Assembly (NCBI GenBank): GCA_001870995.2
Contig: MLAV02000013.1
Span: 1 to 64,000 of the forward strand
Source: Chitinophaga sp. CB10
Lineage (GTDB): Bacteria > Bacteroidota > Bacteroidia > Chitinophagales > Chitinophagaceae
Length of the DNA: 64,000 nucleotides
Direction of reading: 5' to 3'
The position numbers and the translations under genes are program-made. Numbering within the stretch: the stretch's first letter is position 1; each line of letters opens with the position of its first letter. Below the pieces are notes generated by a model that saw nothing but the letters and a program-made list of their open reading frames with translations, had not been told where the DNA came from and searched no databases. Below, piece by piece: positions 1 to 7,256 of the stretch.

Positions 1-62
1 ATGGCCTTGACAATGGACAGTTTCTGCTGATAACTGTATCTGACTCTTTTATCCATAAAAAA

Positions 63-94
63 TGCCCCCAAAAGTGTCTAACTTTTTGGGGGCA
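63..94 (-). terminator. Rho-independent terminator, minus strand
   Basis: A stem (TGCCCCCAAAA paired with TTTTTGGGGGCA) is followed on the minus strand by a run of six T. It lies just past the stop of the small minus-strand reading frame at 128-316, which suggests that frame was once part of a transcribed gene. There is no T-run directly after the stem on the plus strand, so plus-strand use is less likely. Confidence 0.6.
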
Positions 95-127
95 CTTCAT
101 TTCTATTGCTGCCTTTTTTTTTGCGTT

Positions 128-316
128 TTACGTAATGGCTACATCGGCCACCCGGCCCCATACCATGCCCGGCGGAGGAACGACTTCCCATTGCTGCCAT
201 ACGCTCCGGCTGCACTCCGAAAAGGTCAGCACGGCGTTGTGATCCGGCAGCTGGCCGCCGGCCGTCAGCACCAGTCCCGATGGATGTTGGATGTAGTAGC
301 GGTTATTTTCTCCCAA
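128..316 (-). CDS. Small hypothetical protein, possible lectin-like remnant
   Basis: This is a 62-residue frame from a TTG start; the frame stays open upstream to about 394 but has no ATG. The text contains YYIQHPSGLVLTAGG and later VWQQWEV. That pattern (short beta strands, a Gly-Leu-Val-Leu core and a WQQW turn) recalls one lobe of a ricin-B-like trefoil, but one lobe is too little for a firm call. A neighbouring frame (about 320-420) also looks protein-like, so this could be the 3' end of a frameshifted gene. A terminator stands just downstream. It could also be non-coding. Confidence 0.3.
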   Translation of the reverse strand: MGENNRYYIQHPSGLVLTAGGQLPDHNAVLTFSECSRSVWQQWEVVPPPGMVWGRVADVAIT

Positions 317-556
317 AATAAATTTTAGATACGGCGGACAAACTGTTGGTACGGGTAACGCTGTCCGGGAACTCGATACTGGATTCGGAGATGATCAGGC
401 AGCCGATTGCAGCCGGACTTACTTACAAATTTGGCGATTAAACGGCAAACAGCGGTGTATTTTCCGCCTTAAACGTAAATATTGGGGCATGAACTGTTAA
501 AACGGGGGTATGAAGGGGGAGATACTGCCTGCGCGGGGCAGGCAGTAAAGGAGGTT
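317..556. other. Region without a recognisable gene
   Basis: I see no convincing coding region, RNA gene or repeat between the small frame at 316 and the end of msrA at 557. Only short overlapping frames are present. The stretch 320-420 on the minus strand may be the decayed 5' part of the gene ending at 128. Confidence 0.4.
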
Positions 557-1045
557 TTATAATGTCCACTCCGGGCGGATGTAATGGCAGGTATAGCCGA
601 AGGGGTGCTTCTGCAGGTAGTCCTGGTGTTCTTCTTCGGCATCCCAGAAGTCGCCGGCGGGCGCCACCTCTGTAACAATCGGGCCGGGCCATTTGCCGGA
701 GGCGTTCATTTCCGCAATGAGCTGTTCGGCTGTTTGGCGTTGTGCCTCACTGAGGTAGAAGATAGCGCTGCGGTAGGACGTGCCGATATCGTTGCCCTGC
801 CGGTTGCGGGTGGTAGGGTCATGTATCTGGAAGAAAAATTCCAGCAGTTTGCGATAAGGCAGTATATCAGGATCAAAGGTGATGGCGATGGCTTCGGCAT
901 GTGTCCCATGGTTTCTGTAGGTGGCATTCGGCACATCGCCGCCGGTGTACCCCACTACGGTGGCGGTAACGCCGGGCTGGTGGCGGATCAGCTCTTCTAC
1001 TCCCCAGAAGCAACCACCTGCGAGAATGGCTTTTTCGGTACTCAT
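557..1045 (-). CDS. msrA: Peptide-methionine (S)-S-oxide reductase MsrA
   Basis: It reduces methionine-S-sulfoxide in proteins and free methionine, repairing oxidative damage in the cytosol. The N-terminus has the family signature GGCFWG, with the nucleophilic cysteine at residue 12, followed by the VVGYTGG and YRNHGTHAEA blocks and DPTTRNRQGNDIGTSYRS, the MsrA core. The length of 162 residues is normal for a stand-alone MsrA without a fused MsrB. I place the start at ATG 1045 (MSTEKAIL...), which puts the cysteine where the family has it; an upstream ATG at 1081 would add 12 residues. It is divergent from the DUF2314 protein at 1123. The C-terminus (GYTCHYIRPEW) has one further cysteine that could act in recycling. 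Identification is firm. Confidence 0.95.
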   Translation of the reverse strand: MSTEKAILAGGCFWGVEELIRHQPGVTATVVGYTGGDVPNATYRNHGTHAEAIAITFDPDILPYRKLLEFFFQIHDPTTRNRQGNDIGTSYRSAIFYLSEAQRQTAEQLIAEMNASGKWPGPIVTEVAPAGDFWDAEEEHQDYLQKHPFGYTCHYIRPEWTL

Positions 1046-1122
1046 ATTATTTGTCGTTTGTGGAGGATGAAGGTAGTTCATTTTGGGGAGGAAAATAATA
1101 ACTTGCAGGGCAAATTGAATCT

Positions 1123-1734
1123 ATGTCCGCCTCGTACTATTTACAGGATATCCGTAAGGAAGCTGCTTTGTACCCTCGTCATTTCCTGGCGCCCTCGCCG
1201 GAGGAAATTGCCAGTCTGCAACCGGGCAACCTGGTGCGGCTGTTTTTTGTATTCAACTTCACGACGCCGGATAATTGCCGGGCTGAAAGGATGTGGGTGG
1301 AGATTGCAGAGATTTACGGCGATCAGTTCAAAGGGTATTTAAACAATCAACCGCATTACATCAAGGACCTGAACAAAGGGGACGTGATCCTCTTCAACAG
1401 TCAGCATATTGCTACGATCCTTGTGCAGCCCCGGTTTGACGCCGCTAAAATGGCGATCATCACCCTGCGTGCGCTGGAGAAAGGGGCCGTCAACTGGGCG
1501 CTGTGCGCGGAGCCGGACAACCCGGAGGACAGCGGCTGGCAGCTGTTTCATGGGGATGAGGATGAGGCCTACCTGGCTGACCCCGGGAATGCGACGCTGA
1601 TCAGTTTGGAGGAAGTGCTGCATATAGAGCCGCGGCTGGAGTTTGTATTTGCGTCTGACCATCCGGCGTTTGAATGGGATGCGGCCGCGAATGATTTTGT
1701 GCCGGTGGCGGATGAGGAGAGCGAGGAGGAGTAA
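1123..1734 (+). CDS. DUF2314 and DUF2185 domain protein
   Basis: A 203-residue soluble protein with two recognisable modules. Residues about 30-100 resemble DUF2314: AERMWVEIAEIYGDQFKGYL, then NQPHYIKDLNKGDVI. Residues about 120-180 resemble DUF2185 (Imm33-like): CAEPDNPEDSGWQLFHGDED, then YLADPGNATLISLEEVL and a hydrophobic end. The tail is very acidic. Both domains are of unknown biochemistry; DUF2185-type domains occur among immunity proteins of polymorphic toxin systems (family knowledge), but no toxin gene is visible nearby. The next gene (1820) is on the same strand about 85 bases downstream and may be cotranscribed. Function is not assigned. Confidence 0.8.
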   Translation: MSASYYLQDIRKEAALYPRHFLAPSPEEIASLQPGNLVRLFFVFNFTTPDNCRAERMWVEIAEIYGDQFKGYLNNQPHYIKDLNKGDVILFNSQHIATILVQPRFDAAKMAIITLRALEKGAVNWALCAEPDNPEDSGWQLFHGDEDEAYLADPGNATLISLEEVLHIEPRLEFVFASDHPAFEWDAAANDFVPVADEESEEE

Positions 1735-1819
1735 TGAGGGGGATTTCAGGGCGGAGCTTTCGGCATGGTGAGCATAAGCCTTAGCTGATGAATCATGAAT
1801 TTCCAATAATCTGCAGGAG

Positions 1820-2404
1820 ATGAATTCAAACAGGCATTATTATTTTTCTGTTGGCATAGATGACATCCCATGGGATCGCGTGGTACATTGGTATGGCCGT
1901 GCCACGAATTTCCCGGCGTATTTCAGGGACGCCGTTGCCGGCCACCTGATGGCGCAAAAGGCTGCCATATTGAACATTGGCGGCAATATTGAACACCAGG
2001 ATGGGATTATAATGGCGACGCCGTTTTCCCTATTGTTCCTTTTCCGCTTGCTGGGATTCCGGCACGAACACCGGCGACTCATTACGGAACAGATACTGGC
2101 GGTAGCGAAGGCAACGCGGTTTCAGCTGGAAGGGTTCAGGAACAAGGAAAAGCCCCAGGTACCCGGGGATATCCGGGAGCTGCTCTCAGAAGCGCAGCTC
2201 TGGCCGCCATTTGTGAGCGAAGAGCAGGATGAAATGAATTGGGAGGAATACAACTTCGGGCCGGCGTATTATTCCTGGCTCTATTATACGGCGGATATAT
2301 TACTGCAATGCGCTGTGCTGCTGGAGCAGGCGAGCGTGCAAGAGGAGGATATAGCAACGCGGGTGCTGGAAGAGATCAGCGGTATTGCTGCTTGTTTTGG
2401 CTGA
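1820..2404 (+). CDS. Conserved hypothetical protein
   Basis: A 194-residue soluble protein I do not recognise. The start ATG is preceded by AGGAG, an unusually good ribosome site for this window. The N-terminus (YYFSVGIDDIPWDRVVHWYG) is aromatic-rich; the middle has a hydrophobic stretch (PFSLLFLFRLLGF) and the C-terminal half is mainly alpha-helical with acidic patches. There is no signal peptide or clear membrane span. Its position after the DUF2314-DUF2185 gene and its size would fit a small accessory or immunity-type protein, but that is inference only. Confidence 0.65.
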   Translation: MNSNRHYYFSVGIDDIPWDRVVHWYGRATNFPAYFRDAVAGHLMAQKAAILNIGGNIEHQDGIIMATPFSLLFLFRLLGFRHEHRRLITEQILAVAKATRFQLEGFRNKEKPQVPGDIRELLSEAQLWPPFVSEEQDEMNWEEYNFGPAYYSWLYYTADILLQCAVLLEQASVQEEDIATRVLEEISGIAACFG

Positions 2405-2540
2405 GTTGCCGCGGTGCGGTTGCTAAGGCGGATGAGTTGGCGGCAGGCAGGTTAAAATCCGGCTATGGACTTTGCAGTCATCCCGGGGGTTTAAAGCAAG
2501 GGGTTTATCTTAAGGGTGAAAGCATTAGCGGGGAATGCTA

Positions 2541-2568
2541 CCATCGGAACCAGGCGTGGCTCCGATGG
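2541..2568. terminator. Stem-loop between convergent genes
   Basis: CCATCGGA pairs with TCCGATGG across a 12-base loop that can itself partly pair (CCA with TGG). It lies between the ends of the convergent genes at 2404 and 2601. There is no clear T-run on either side, so it is a plausible but weak terminator. Confidence 0.35.
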
Positions 2569-2600
2569 CAATAGGACGGGACTTCGCAGCGGCGATGCGG

Positions 2601-3140
2601 TTAATTTCTCCCCCAATTTACATTTATATTATTTTTCTCCGCATAGACTTTACCTTTCTGGTAAAGGGCGTCCAGGAGTTCGTACACTTTGGGAGCATAG
2701 TTTTGCTCGATCTTATCCAGCAGGGCCGCTTTTTGGTCCGCCGGGCCTTTTTGGTCGCAGAGTTTAGCGTACTGCAAGTATTCGTTTTTATACACCGGCA
2801 GCACGGTTTCGAAGAGGGCGATGGAGTTTTCCTTGATCGCCTTTGTTTCGTCGTCCGTAGCGCTGAGGGCCTTGATGTTTTTAAGGGCGCGTTCTACGGA
2901 CAGCACTTTCATGTTTACGACTTCCTGCGCTTCGTTGCCTTTCTTTTTGCTTGCGGGTACGTTGGGATATTCGATGGTGTATTGCTCCAGCGATTTACCA
3001 AATGTTTTCGGGTCAAAGTCGTTAACGAGGTTGGTATTGAGTACGGCTTGTTCAAAAAACTTTTGCGGAGAATCAGGCGTGCAGGAGGTTAACGTCCAGG
3101 AGAAGAGTACTGCCAGCAGCAGGTTCCAGTGTTTTTGCAT
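2601..3140 (-). CDS. Hypothetical lipoprotein
   Basis: A 179-residue exported protein. From ATG 3140 the N-terminus is MQKHWNLLLAVLFSWTLTSC, a lipoprotein signal peptide with lipobox LTSC and the lipidated cysteine at residue 20. An earlier alternative start at 3173 would spoil this signal. The mature part is helical and lysine- and glutamate-rich, with no catalytic motif I recognise, and it ends in a basic, asparagine-rich tail. It is probably anchored to the inner or outer membrane facing the periplasm. It follows nudK on the same strand with about 60 bases between. Confidence 0.7.
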   Translation of the reverse strand: MQKHWNLLLAVLFSWTLTSCTPDSPQKFFEQAVLNTNLVNDFDPKTFGKSLEQYTIEYPNVPASKKKGNEAQEVVNMKVLSVERALKNIKALSATDDETKAIKENSIALFETVLPVYKNEYLQYAKLCDQKGPADQKAALLDKIEQNYAPKVYELLDALYQKGKVYAEKNNINVNWGRN

Positions 3141-3202
3141 AGTGTTTGGGTTATGATGAAAAATGAGGGGCAAAGATAGGGAGGAAAATTTATAATACCC
3201 GC

Positions 3203-3781
3203 CTACATCAACCCATGGAGTTTTACGTACTGCAACAACATGATCGTCTTACCGTCCTTTATCTCTCCGCGGTCAATCATTGCCATCGCCTGTTCCACGG
3301 GTAGTTCCAGCACTTCAATTTCTTCCTGCTCATGTTCCAGCCCGCCACCGTCGCCGGCTTTCATGTCGGGCGTATATTCGGCGATAAAGAAATGCAATAT
3401 TTCGGTAACTGATCCCGGGGACATATATGCCTCAAATATTTTCCTAACGTCTTTGATGCGGAAACCGGTTTCCTCCTCTGCTTCCCGGCGGATGCACGCT
3501 TCGGGGTTGTTTTCATCGAGCAGGCCTGCGCAGGCTTCTATCAGCATACCGCTGGGGTTACCGTTGATATAGGTGGGGAGACGGAATTGCCGCGTCAGGA
3601 TTACGTTGCCCGTAAGGGGGTTAAAGAGCAATATCACTGCGCCGTTGCCACGGTCGTACGCTTCGCGCGTCTGCGCTTGCCAGTCGCCCCGCCTGTTTTT
3701 ATAATCGTACTTTACTTTATACAGCGTGTACCAGTTGTCCGACAGGACCTCTTTTGAAACAATCTTTACTTCCGGATTCAT
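3203..3781 (-). CDS. nudK: NUDIX hydrolase, NudK-like GDP-mannose pyrophosphatase
   Basis: The family hydrolyses nucleoside-diphosphate sugars such as GDP-mannose. The sequence has REAYDRGNGAVILLFNP, RQFRLPTYINGN, and the Nudix box running from GLLDENNPEA through RREAEEETGF, with the catalytic EExxEE glutamates. It ends with EVLELPVEQAMAMIDRGEIK, characteristic of the NudK/AdpP group. Length is 192 residues from ATG 3781; a TTG further upstream (3802) is in frame but lies within the palindromic control region. It is divergent from a DeoR-type regulator, which suggests a link to sugar metabolism. A TACATTTG box (RC of 3819-3826) is a good Bacteroidota -7 element for this gene. Confidence 0.88.
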   Translation of the reverse strand: MNPEVKIVSKEVLSDNWYTLYKVKYDYKNRRGDWQAQTREAYDRGNGAVILLFNPLTGNVILTRQFRLPTYINGNPSGMLIEACAGLLDENNPEACIRREAEEETGFRIKDVRKIFEAYMSPGSVTEILHFFIAEYTPDMKAGDGGGLEHEQEEIEVLELPVEQAMAMIDRGEIKDGKTIMLLQYVKLHGLM

Positions 3782-3794
3782 AAAATGATTACTT

Positions 3795-3826
3795 TTGATC
3801 AAATTTGATTATTTTTATCAAATGTA
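3795..3826. promoter_or_regulatory. Divergent nudK/deoR control region with palindrome
   Basis: The 52 bases between nudK and the DeoR gene contain the perfect palindrome ATCAAATTTGAT (3798-3809), an overlapping TTGATCAA (3795-3802) and a further half-site ATCAAAT (3817-3823). On the minus strand TACATTTG (3826-3819) matches the TAnnTTTG -7 box, placing the palindrome just downstream of the expected nudK transcript start. This is a typical place for repressor binding, and the adjacent DeoR protein is the natural candidate. Binding is inferred. Confidence 0.5.
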
Positions 3827-3833
3827 ATTCAAA

Positions 3834-4592
3834 ATGGGATACCCGGAAAGAAAAAAACAAATCCTGAGGATACTGGACAAAAAGGAAAGCATGGAAGTGC
3901 AGGAAATTGCCGATGCGCTGGGCATTTCGGCAGTTACCATCCGCAGGGACCTGCAGCAGCTGGCAGAGGAAGAGCTGCTGATCCGCACCCATGGCGGGGC
4001 GATGAAGGCCCCTGTGCGGCATCCCTTCACTGCTTATGCGGACAAGGAAAACGTGGCATCCGCTAAAAAGAAATACATCGGGAAACTGGCGGCAGCGATG
4101 GTAAAGCCGGGAGATACCATTTTCATGGATTGTGGCAGCACGGTGTTTACTATGTGCGCGCATTTAAAGGATATTACTCCCCTGCGCATTATCACTAATT
4201 CCCTCCCTGTGGCGGCGGCTTTTATGGATTTGCCGGGGATACAGGTAAACCTGGCCGGCGGGGAAATGGACGGGGCGCGCAAAGCTATCCACGGCAGCAA
4301 GGCGGTGGAGCATATTAAAAGCTACCATGCGGATAAGGCGTTTATCGGTACGGATGGGCTGTCCGCCAAAAGCGGGCTGACGGCGTTCAGTGAAACCGAG
4401 GCCGGGATTAGCAGCGCTATGGCGGCCGGTGCGGATAAGGTGTTTGTGCTTTGCGACTCGACTAAGATTGGGCGGGACAGTTATTTGAAGTTTGCGAAGT
4501 TGTCGGCGGTGCATGTGGTGGTGACGGATAAGGAGGTGAATGTACGGGAGAAGGAGGCGTTGAGTGAGAAGGGGGTGAAAGTGATAAGTTAA
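3834..4592 (+). CDS. DeoR/GlpR family transcriptional regulator
   Basis: A 252-residue sugar-responsive repressor. Residues 3-57 form the DeoR winged helix-turn-helix (RKKQILRILDKKESMEVQEI, then ALGISAVTIRRDLQQL and the RTHGGA wing). Residues about 75-235 are the DeoR sensor domain, related to ribose-5-phosphate isomerase, with DTIFMDCGSTVFTM, ITNSLPVA, NLAGGEMD and FIGTDGLSAKSGLT. These normally bind a phosphorylated sugar. It is divergent from nudK and probably controls both, through the palindrome at 3798. The effector cannot be told from sequence. The 3' end (about 4490-4590) is unusually G-rich, but the reading frame is intact. Confidence 0.9.
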   Translation: MGYPERKKQILRILDKKESMEVQEIADALGISAVTIRRDLQQLAEEELLIRTHGGAMKAPVRHPFTAYADKENVASAKKKYIGKLAAAMVKPGDTIFMDCGSTVFTMCAHLKDITPLRIITNSLPVAAAFMDLPGIQVNLAGGEMDGARKAIHGSKAVEHIKSYHADKAFIGTDGLSAKSGLTAFSETEAGISSAMAAGADKVFVLCDSTKIGRDSYLKFAKLSAVHVVVTDKEVNVREKEALSEKGVKVIS

Positions 4593-4594
4593 TC

Positions 4595-4627
4595 ATTGGT
4601 TAGACTTGCAACAAATTTGTACCTTTA
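4595..4627 (+). promoter_or_regulatory. Candidate promoter for the zeta-toxin pair
   Basis: ATTG (4595-4598) and TACCTTTA (4620-4627) are separated by 21 bases, close to the Bacteroidota -33/-7 arrangement (TTTG, TAnnTTTG). The expected start of transcription would fall about 15 bases before the ATG at 4653. The -7 box departs from consensus in its last base. Confidence 0.4.
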
Positions 4628-4652
4628 TAGGAACGACTTAAACAGATAAAAA

Positions 4653-4967
4653 ATGGCTGGAAAACATAGCAGAGCTAAATACTTTCAAAATCGCAGAAGA
4701 GATAGAGTTTCCAAACTTCTTGATTTTGAAGCTAATATGCCGGCAGATTTTTTAAACAATATCGGACGCCAGGCGGCTTCAAACGCAATAAACGAGAATA
4801 GAGCATTGAATCTGCCCATTACCATCGTAAGGGATGGGTGGGTGGTAATGGAGATGCCGGATGGCACTACCAAAAAACTGTCCCAAGTCCATACGATACA
4901 GCAGGAGCAATTCAGAAAAATGAACCTTGTTAAAGGAGCGGTAATTCATGTCCGGAGAAAAAATTAA
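4653..4967 (+). CDS. Small basic protein, possible antitoxin partner
   Basis: A 104-residue basic protein I do not recognise. The N-terminal third is rich in lysine and arginine (KYFQNRRRDRVSKLL); the middle has a helix, and the C-terminal half contains LPITIVRDGWVVMEMPDGTT and ends in GAVIHVRRKN, a short beta-type domain. Its 3' end overlaps the next gene by 20 bases in another frame, so the two are translationally coupled. That layout, plus the zeta-like kinase downstream, is what an antitoxin-toxin operon looks like, but the protein does not resemble the classical epsilon antitoxin. Function is inferred from context only. Confidence 0.65.
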   Translation: MAGKHSRAKYFQNRRRDRVSKLLDFEANMPADFLNNIGRQAASNAINENRALNLPITIVRDGWVVMEMPDGTTKKLSQVHTIQQEQFRKMNLVKGAVIHVRRKN

Positions 4968-5688
4968 GAGAATGCGTGTTTTTGCCGGACCTAATGGTTC
5001 GGGTAAAAGTACAATCATAAAAGAGATCCAGAAAATTTATCAAACAGGGATATATATAAATGCGGATGACATTGAAAAATCTTCCAAAGAGAAAGGTTTT
5101 GTTAACCTGGGAGATTTCAACCTGCAATCCGATACGACTTCATTTGAAGCATACCTTGAAAATTCTTCCCTGCGTAAAAAAGCGCAAAGTGAAGGTTACG
5201 TAATTGATTTGAAACTCTCCAATAACGTAATTAAGACCGGAGTTGACTCCAATAGCTACGAAGCAGCATTAATTACAGAATTTCTAAGGCGTTTATTAAT
5301 TATTAAGGGAGAAACTTTTTCATTCGAAACAGTAATGTCCCATCCTTCCAAATTGGATATTTTCCGAAATGCTCATCTGGCCGGATTTAAGAATTATCTG
5401 TATTTCATTTCCACTGAATCACCAGATATTAATGTAAACCGCGTTAGACAAAGAGTTGAGAAAGGAGGTCACCCTGTGAATGAACAAAAAATCCGGGAGC
5501 GTTATTCACGATCCATGGATTTGGTTGCAGACATGCTTCCATTTTGTCACAGATGCTTTTTCTTTGATAATTCCGGGGAAGCTTATAGGCTGATTGCAGA
5601 GATAGAAAACAATAACATCATAAGAATTGAAACAAATGAAATCCCTGCCTGGTTTTTTACCTACATATTAACAAAATTTGACTTCTAA
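4948..5688 (+). CDS. Zeta toxin-like P-loop kinase
   Basis: A 246-residue P-loop protein. GPNGSGKST at residues 14-22 is the Walker A motif, followed by YINADDIEKS and FSFETVMSHPSKLDIFRNA, the arrangement seen in the zeta-toxin/AAA_33 family. In that family zeta kinases phosphorylate UDP-N-acetylglucosamine or related sugars and poison wall synthesis; whether this protein does so is unknown. Arginines in the stretch VNRVRQRVEKGGHPV are placed like the lid that closes over ATP. It overlaps the small upstream gene by 20 bases. Base composition is clearly more AT-rich than the flanks, a sign of transfer. It could instead be a housekeeping small-molecule kinase. Confidence 0.82.
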   Translation: MSGEKIKRMRVFAGPNGSGKSTIIKEIQKIYQTGIYINADDIEKSSKEKGFVNLGDFNLQSDTTSFEAYLENSSLRKKAQSEGYVIDLKLSNNVIKTGVDSNSYEAALITEFLRRLLIIKGETFSFETVMSHPSKLDIFRNAHLAGFKNYLYFISTESPDINVNRVRQRVEKGGHPVNEQKIRERYSRSMDLVADMLPFCHRCFFFDNSGEAYRLIAEIENNNIIRIETNEIPAWFFTYILTKFDF

Positions 5689-5781
5689 ATAAACCAATTT
5701 CTCCATCCTCCTCAAATTCCATTATTCAAAAAAAGAAGGTATTTTTAATCCACATTCTTTTTCAACCTGATCCATACAATT

Positions 5782-6141
5782 ATGACTTCCAATACTCACG
5801 ACCAGCGCATCGCCAAAATGATCTTCGGCTCCGTGTACCCCCTGTACGTGGAAAAAGTCGGGAAAAAAGGCAGGACCGAAGAAGAGCTCCAACAGGTGAT
5901 CGAATGGCTGACTGGCTTCAACAAGCAACAACAGGAAGCATTAATAGCGGAAAAAGCAACCTTTGAAACCTTCTTTGACCGGGCAACGCTACATCCCAAC
6001 GCCCATCTCATTACAGGCGTGATCTGCGGCTACCGTGTGGAAGAAATCGAGAATCCCTTAACGCAAAAAGTCCGGTATCTGGACAAACTGGTGGATGAAC
6101 TGGCAAAAGGCCGGAAAATGGAGAAAATATTACGCAGCTAA
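5782..6141 (+). CDS. DUF2200 family protein
   Basis: A 119-residue small cytosolic protein that spans the whole DUF2200 family: MIFGSVYPLYVEKVGKKGRT, EVIEWLTGF-like helix, FETFFDRATLHPNA, LITGVICGYRVEEIENPL and a C-terminal YLDKLVDELAKGRKMEKILR. Members are widespread and of unknown function, with no obvious catalytic site. It stands alone on the plus strand after the zeta-toxin pair; the 93-base gap contains only AT-rich sequence. Family assignment is firm, function is not known. Confidence 0.88.
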   Translation: MTSNTHDQRIAKMIFGSVYPLYVEKVGKKGRTEEELQQVIEWLTGFNKQQQEALIAEKATFETFFDRATLHPNAHLITGVICGYRVEEIENPLTQKVRYLDKLVDELAKGRKMEKILRS

Positions 6142-6220
6142 CGTCTGGCTGCTACAACGCCTGCGGCAATCCCTGATACCCCTCCCCAATCGTCTATTTT
6201 ATTCACTTAATCCCATAAAC

Positions 6221-7204
6221 ATGAAAGTATCCCTACTGAAATGCTGGATGACCGGCGCTATTGTAGCATCCTCCTCGCTGCTGGCAAATGCCCAGTGCGT
6301 CAATGAGCAGGCAAAACTCGATGAGCTTCAAAAACTTTACCAGGCCAGGTTCGTTGACCTGGAAGCCCAATCGAAAGAATTGGAAAAACTGATCCCGGAC
6401 AGCACCGGCGACACCGGTTTCAAAACCGACGGGGTAAACATCTCCGGGGACATTACCTTTAAGAAACAACGCTATTCCTTCGATGTGCCGGAAGTTACCA
6501 TGCGCAACAAGGAAATGTCCATGACTGTACCGCAGTTCACGATGAAAACAAAATCCTTCTCCTTGCCTTACAGCAAGAGCGAATGGAAGGTAACGGAAGT
6601 CGGATTCGGTATCAAAACCAAAACCCTCGTAATTACGAACGGCACTAAAAAGTATTCATTCAAATTCCCGGAAGTAAAAATGGCGGTTTCTAAAATCGTC
6701 ACCAAAATCCCGGAAATCAAGATGCAGCGCAAGGATGTCATTCTCAGCATCCCGGAATTCAAATTCCAAAACCCGATTCCACAGGAAGGCCCTTCGGACA
6801 GCCTGGAGAAAAAGGCCCAGGTCATCAACCAGGTTGCTGATAACATCAACGAAAATGGTAAGAAACTGGAAACAGAGCAGAAGGAGAAAATACGCCCGCT
6901 CATTGTTGGCCTCTTCAACTGTATAGAAACGCAGCTCACCGCCCAGATCGCCAAATCCCAGTCTGAATTCTCCGAAGCCAATAAGGAACTCACCGCCAGC
7001 ATTAACACCATCGTCAGCAACAAAATGGACCCCTCCAAAGTAGTTGCGGAAGACGGCACGCAGAGCGACCTCCTGCAGGTTAAAGCGGACCTGGAAAAAA
7101 ATTTCTATACCACCATGGACTCCCTGAATGCCGCGTTAAGGGAATTACGCGACCAGCGGGATAAGATCCTGGCGGAACTGAATACCCCTGCGGGAAATTC
7201 ATAA
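6221..7204 (+). CDS. Secreted protein with 14-residue repeat and coiled coil
   Basis: A 327-residue exported protein starting at ATG 6221, where a clean signal peptide begins (hydrophobic core GAIVASSSLLANAQ, probable cleavage after ANA). Residues 28-57 form a short coiled coil. Then come five copies of a x-P-E/Q-hydrophobic-K/T-M/F motif: VPEVTM (89), VPQFTM (103), FPEVKM (149), IPEIKM (163), IPEFKF (177). Copies within each block are exactly 14 residues apart, giving two blocks of short alternating strands around an insert (residues 110-148). Residues about 195-320 are predicted long helices. I do not recognise the family. A periplasmic structural or surface-binding role is possible. It ends at a strong bidirectional terminator. 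Confidence 0.75.
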   Translation: MKVSLLKCWMTGAIVASSSLLANAQCVNEQAKLDELQKLYQARFVDLEAQSKELEKLIPDSTGDTGFKTDGVNISGDITFKKQRYSFDVPEVTMRNKEMSMTVPQFTMKTKSFSLPYSKSEWKVTEVGFGIKTKTLVITNGTKKYSFKFPEVKMAVSKIVTKIPEIKMQRKDVILSIPEFKFQNPIPQEGPSDSLEKKAQVINQVADNINENGKKLETEQKEKIRPLIVGLFNCIETQLTAQIAKSQSEFSEANKELTASINTIVSNKMDPSKVVAEDGTQSDLLQVKADLEKNFYTTMDSLNAALRELRDQRDKILAELNTPAGNS

Positions 7205-7212
7205 GACCCTTT

Positions 7213-7256
7213 AAATAAAACCAACCGGCTTGATACCGGGCCGGTTGGTTTTATTT
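7213..7256. terminator. Bidirectional terminator
   Basis: A 17-base perfect stem (AAATAAAACCAACCGGC with its complement, 7213-7229 and 7240-7256) has A-rich and T-rich ends, so it can terminate the plus-strand gene ending at 7204 and the minus-strand SDR gene, whose stop codon (7255) lies inside it. Confidence 0.9.

Noticed and set aside
584..1342. Long plus-strand open frame of 252 codons
   Set aside because: It lies opposite msrA and overlaps the DUF2314 gene; its translation is low in recognisable features and the msrA frame is clearly the real one.
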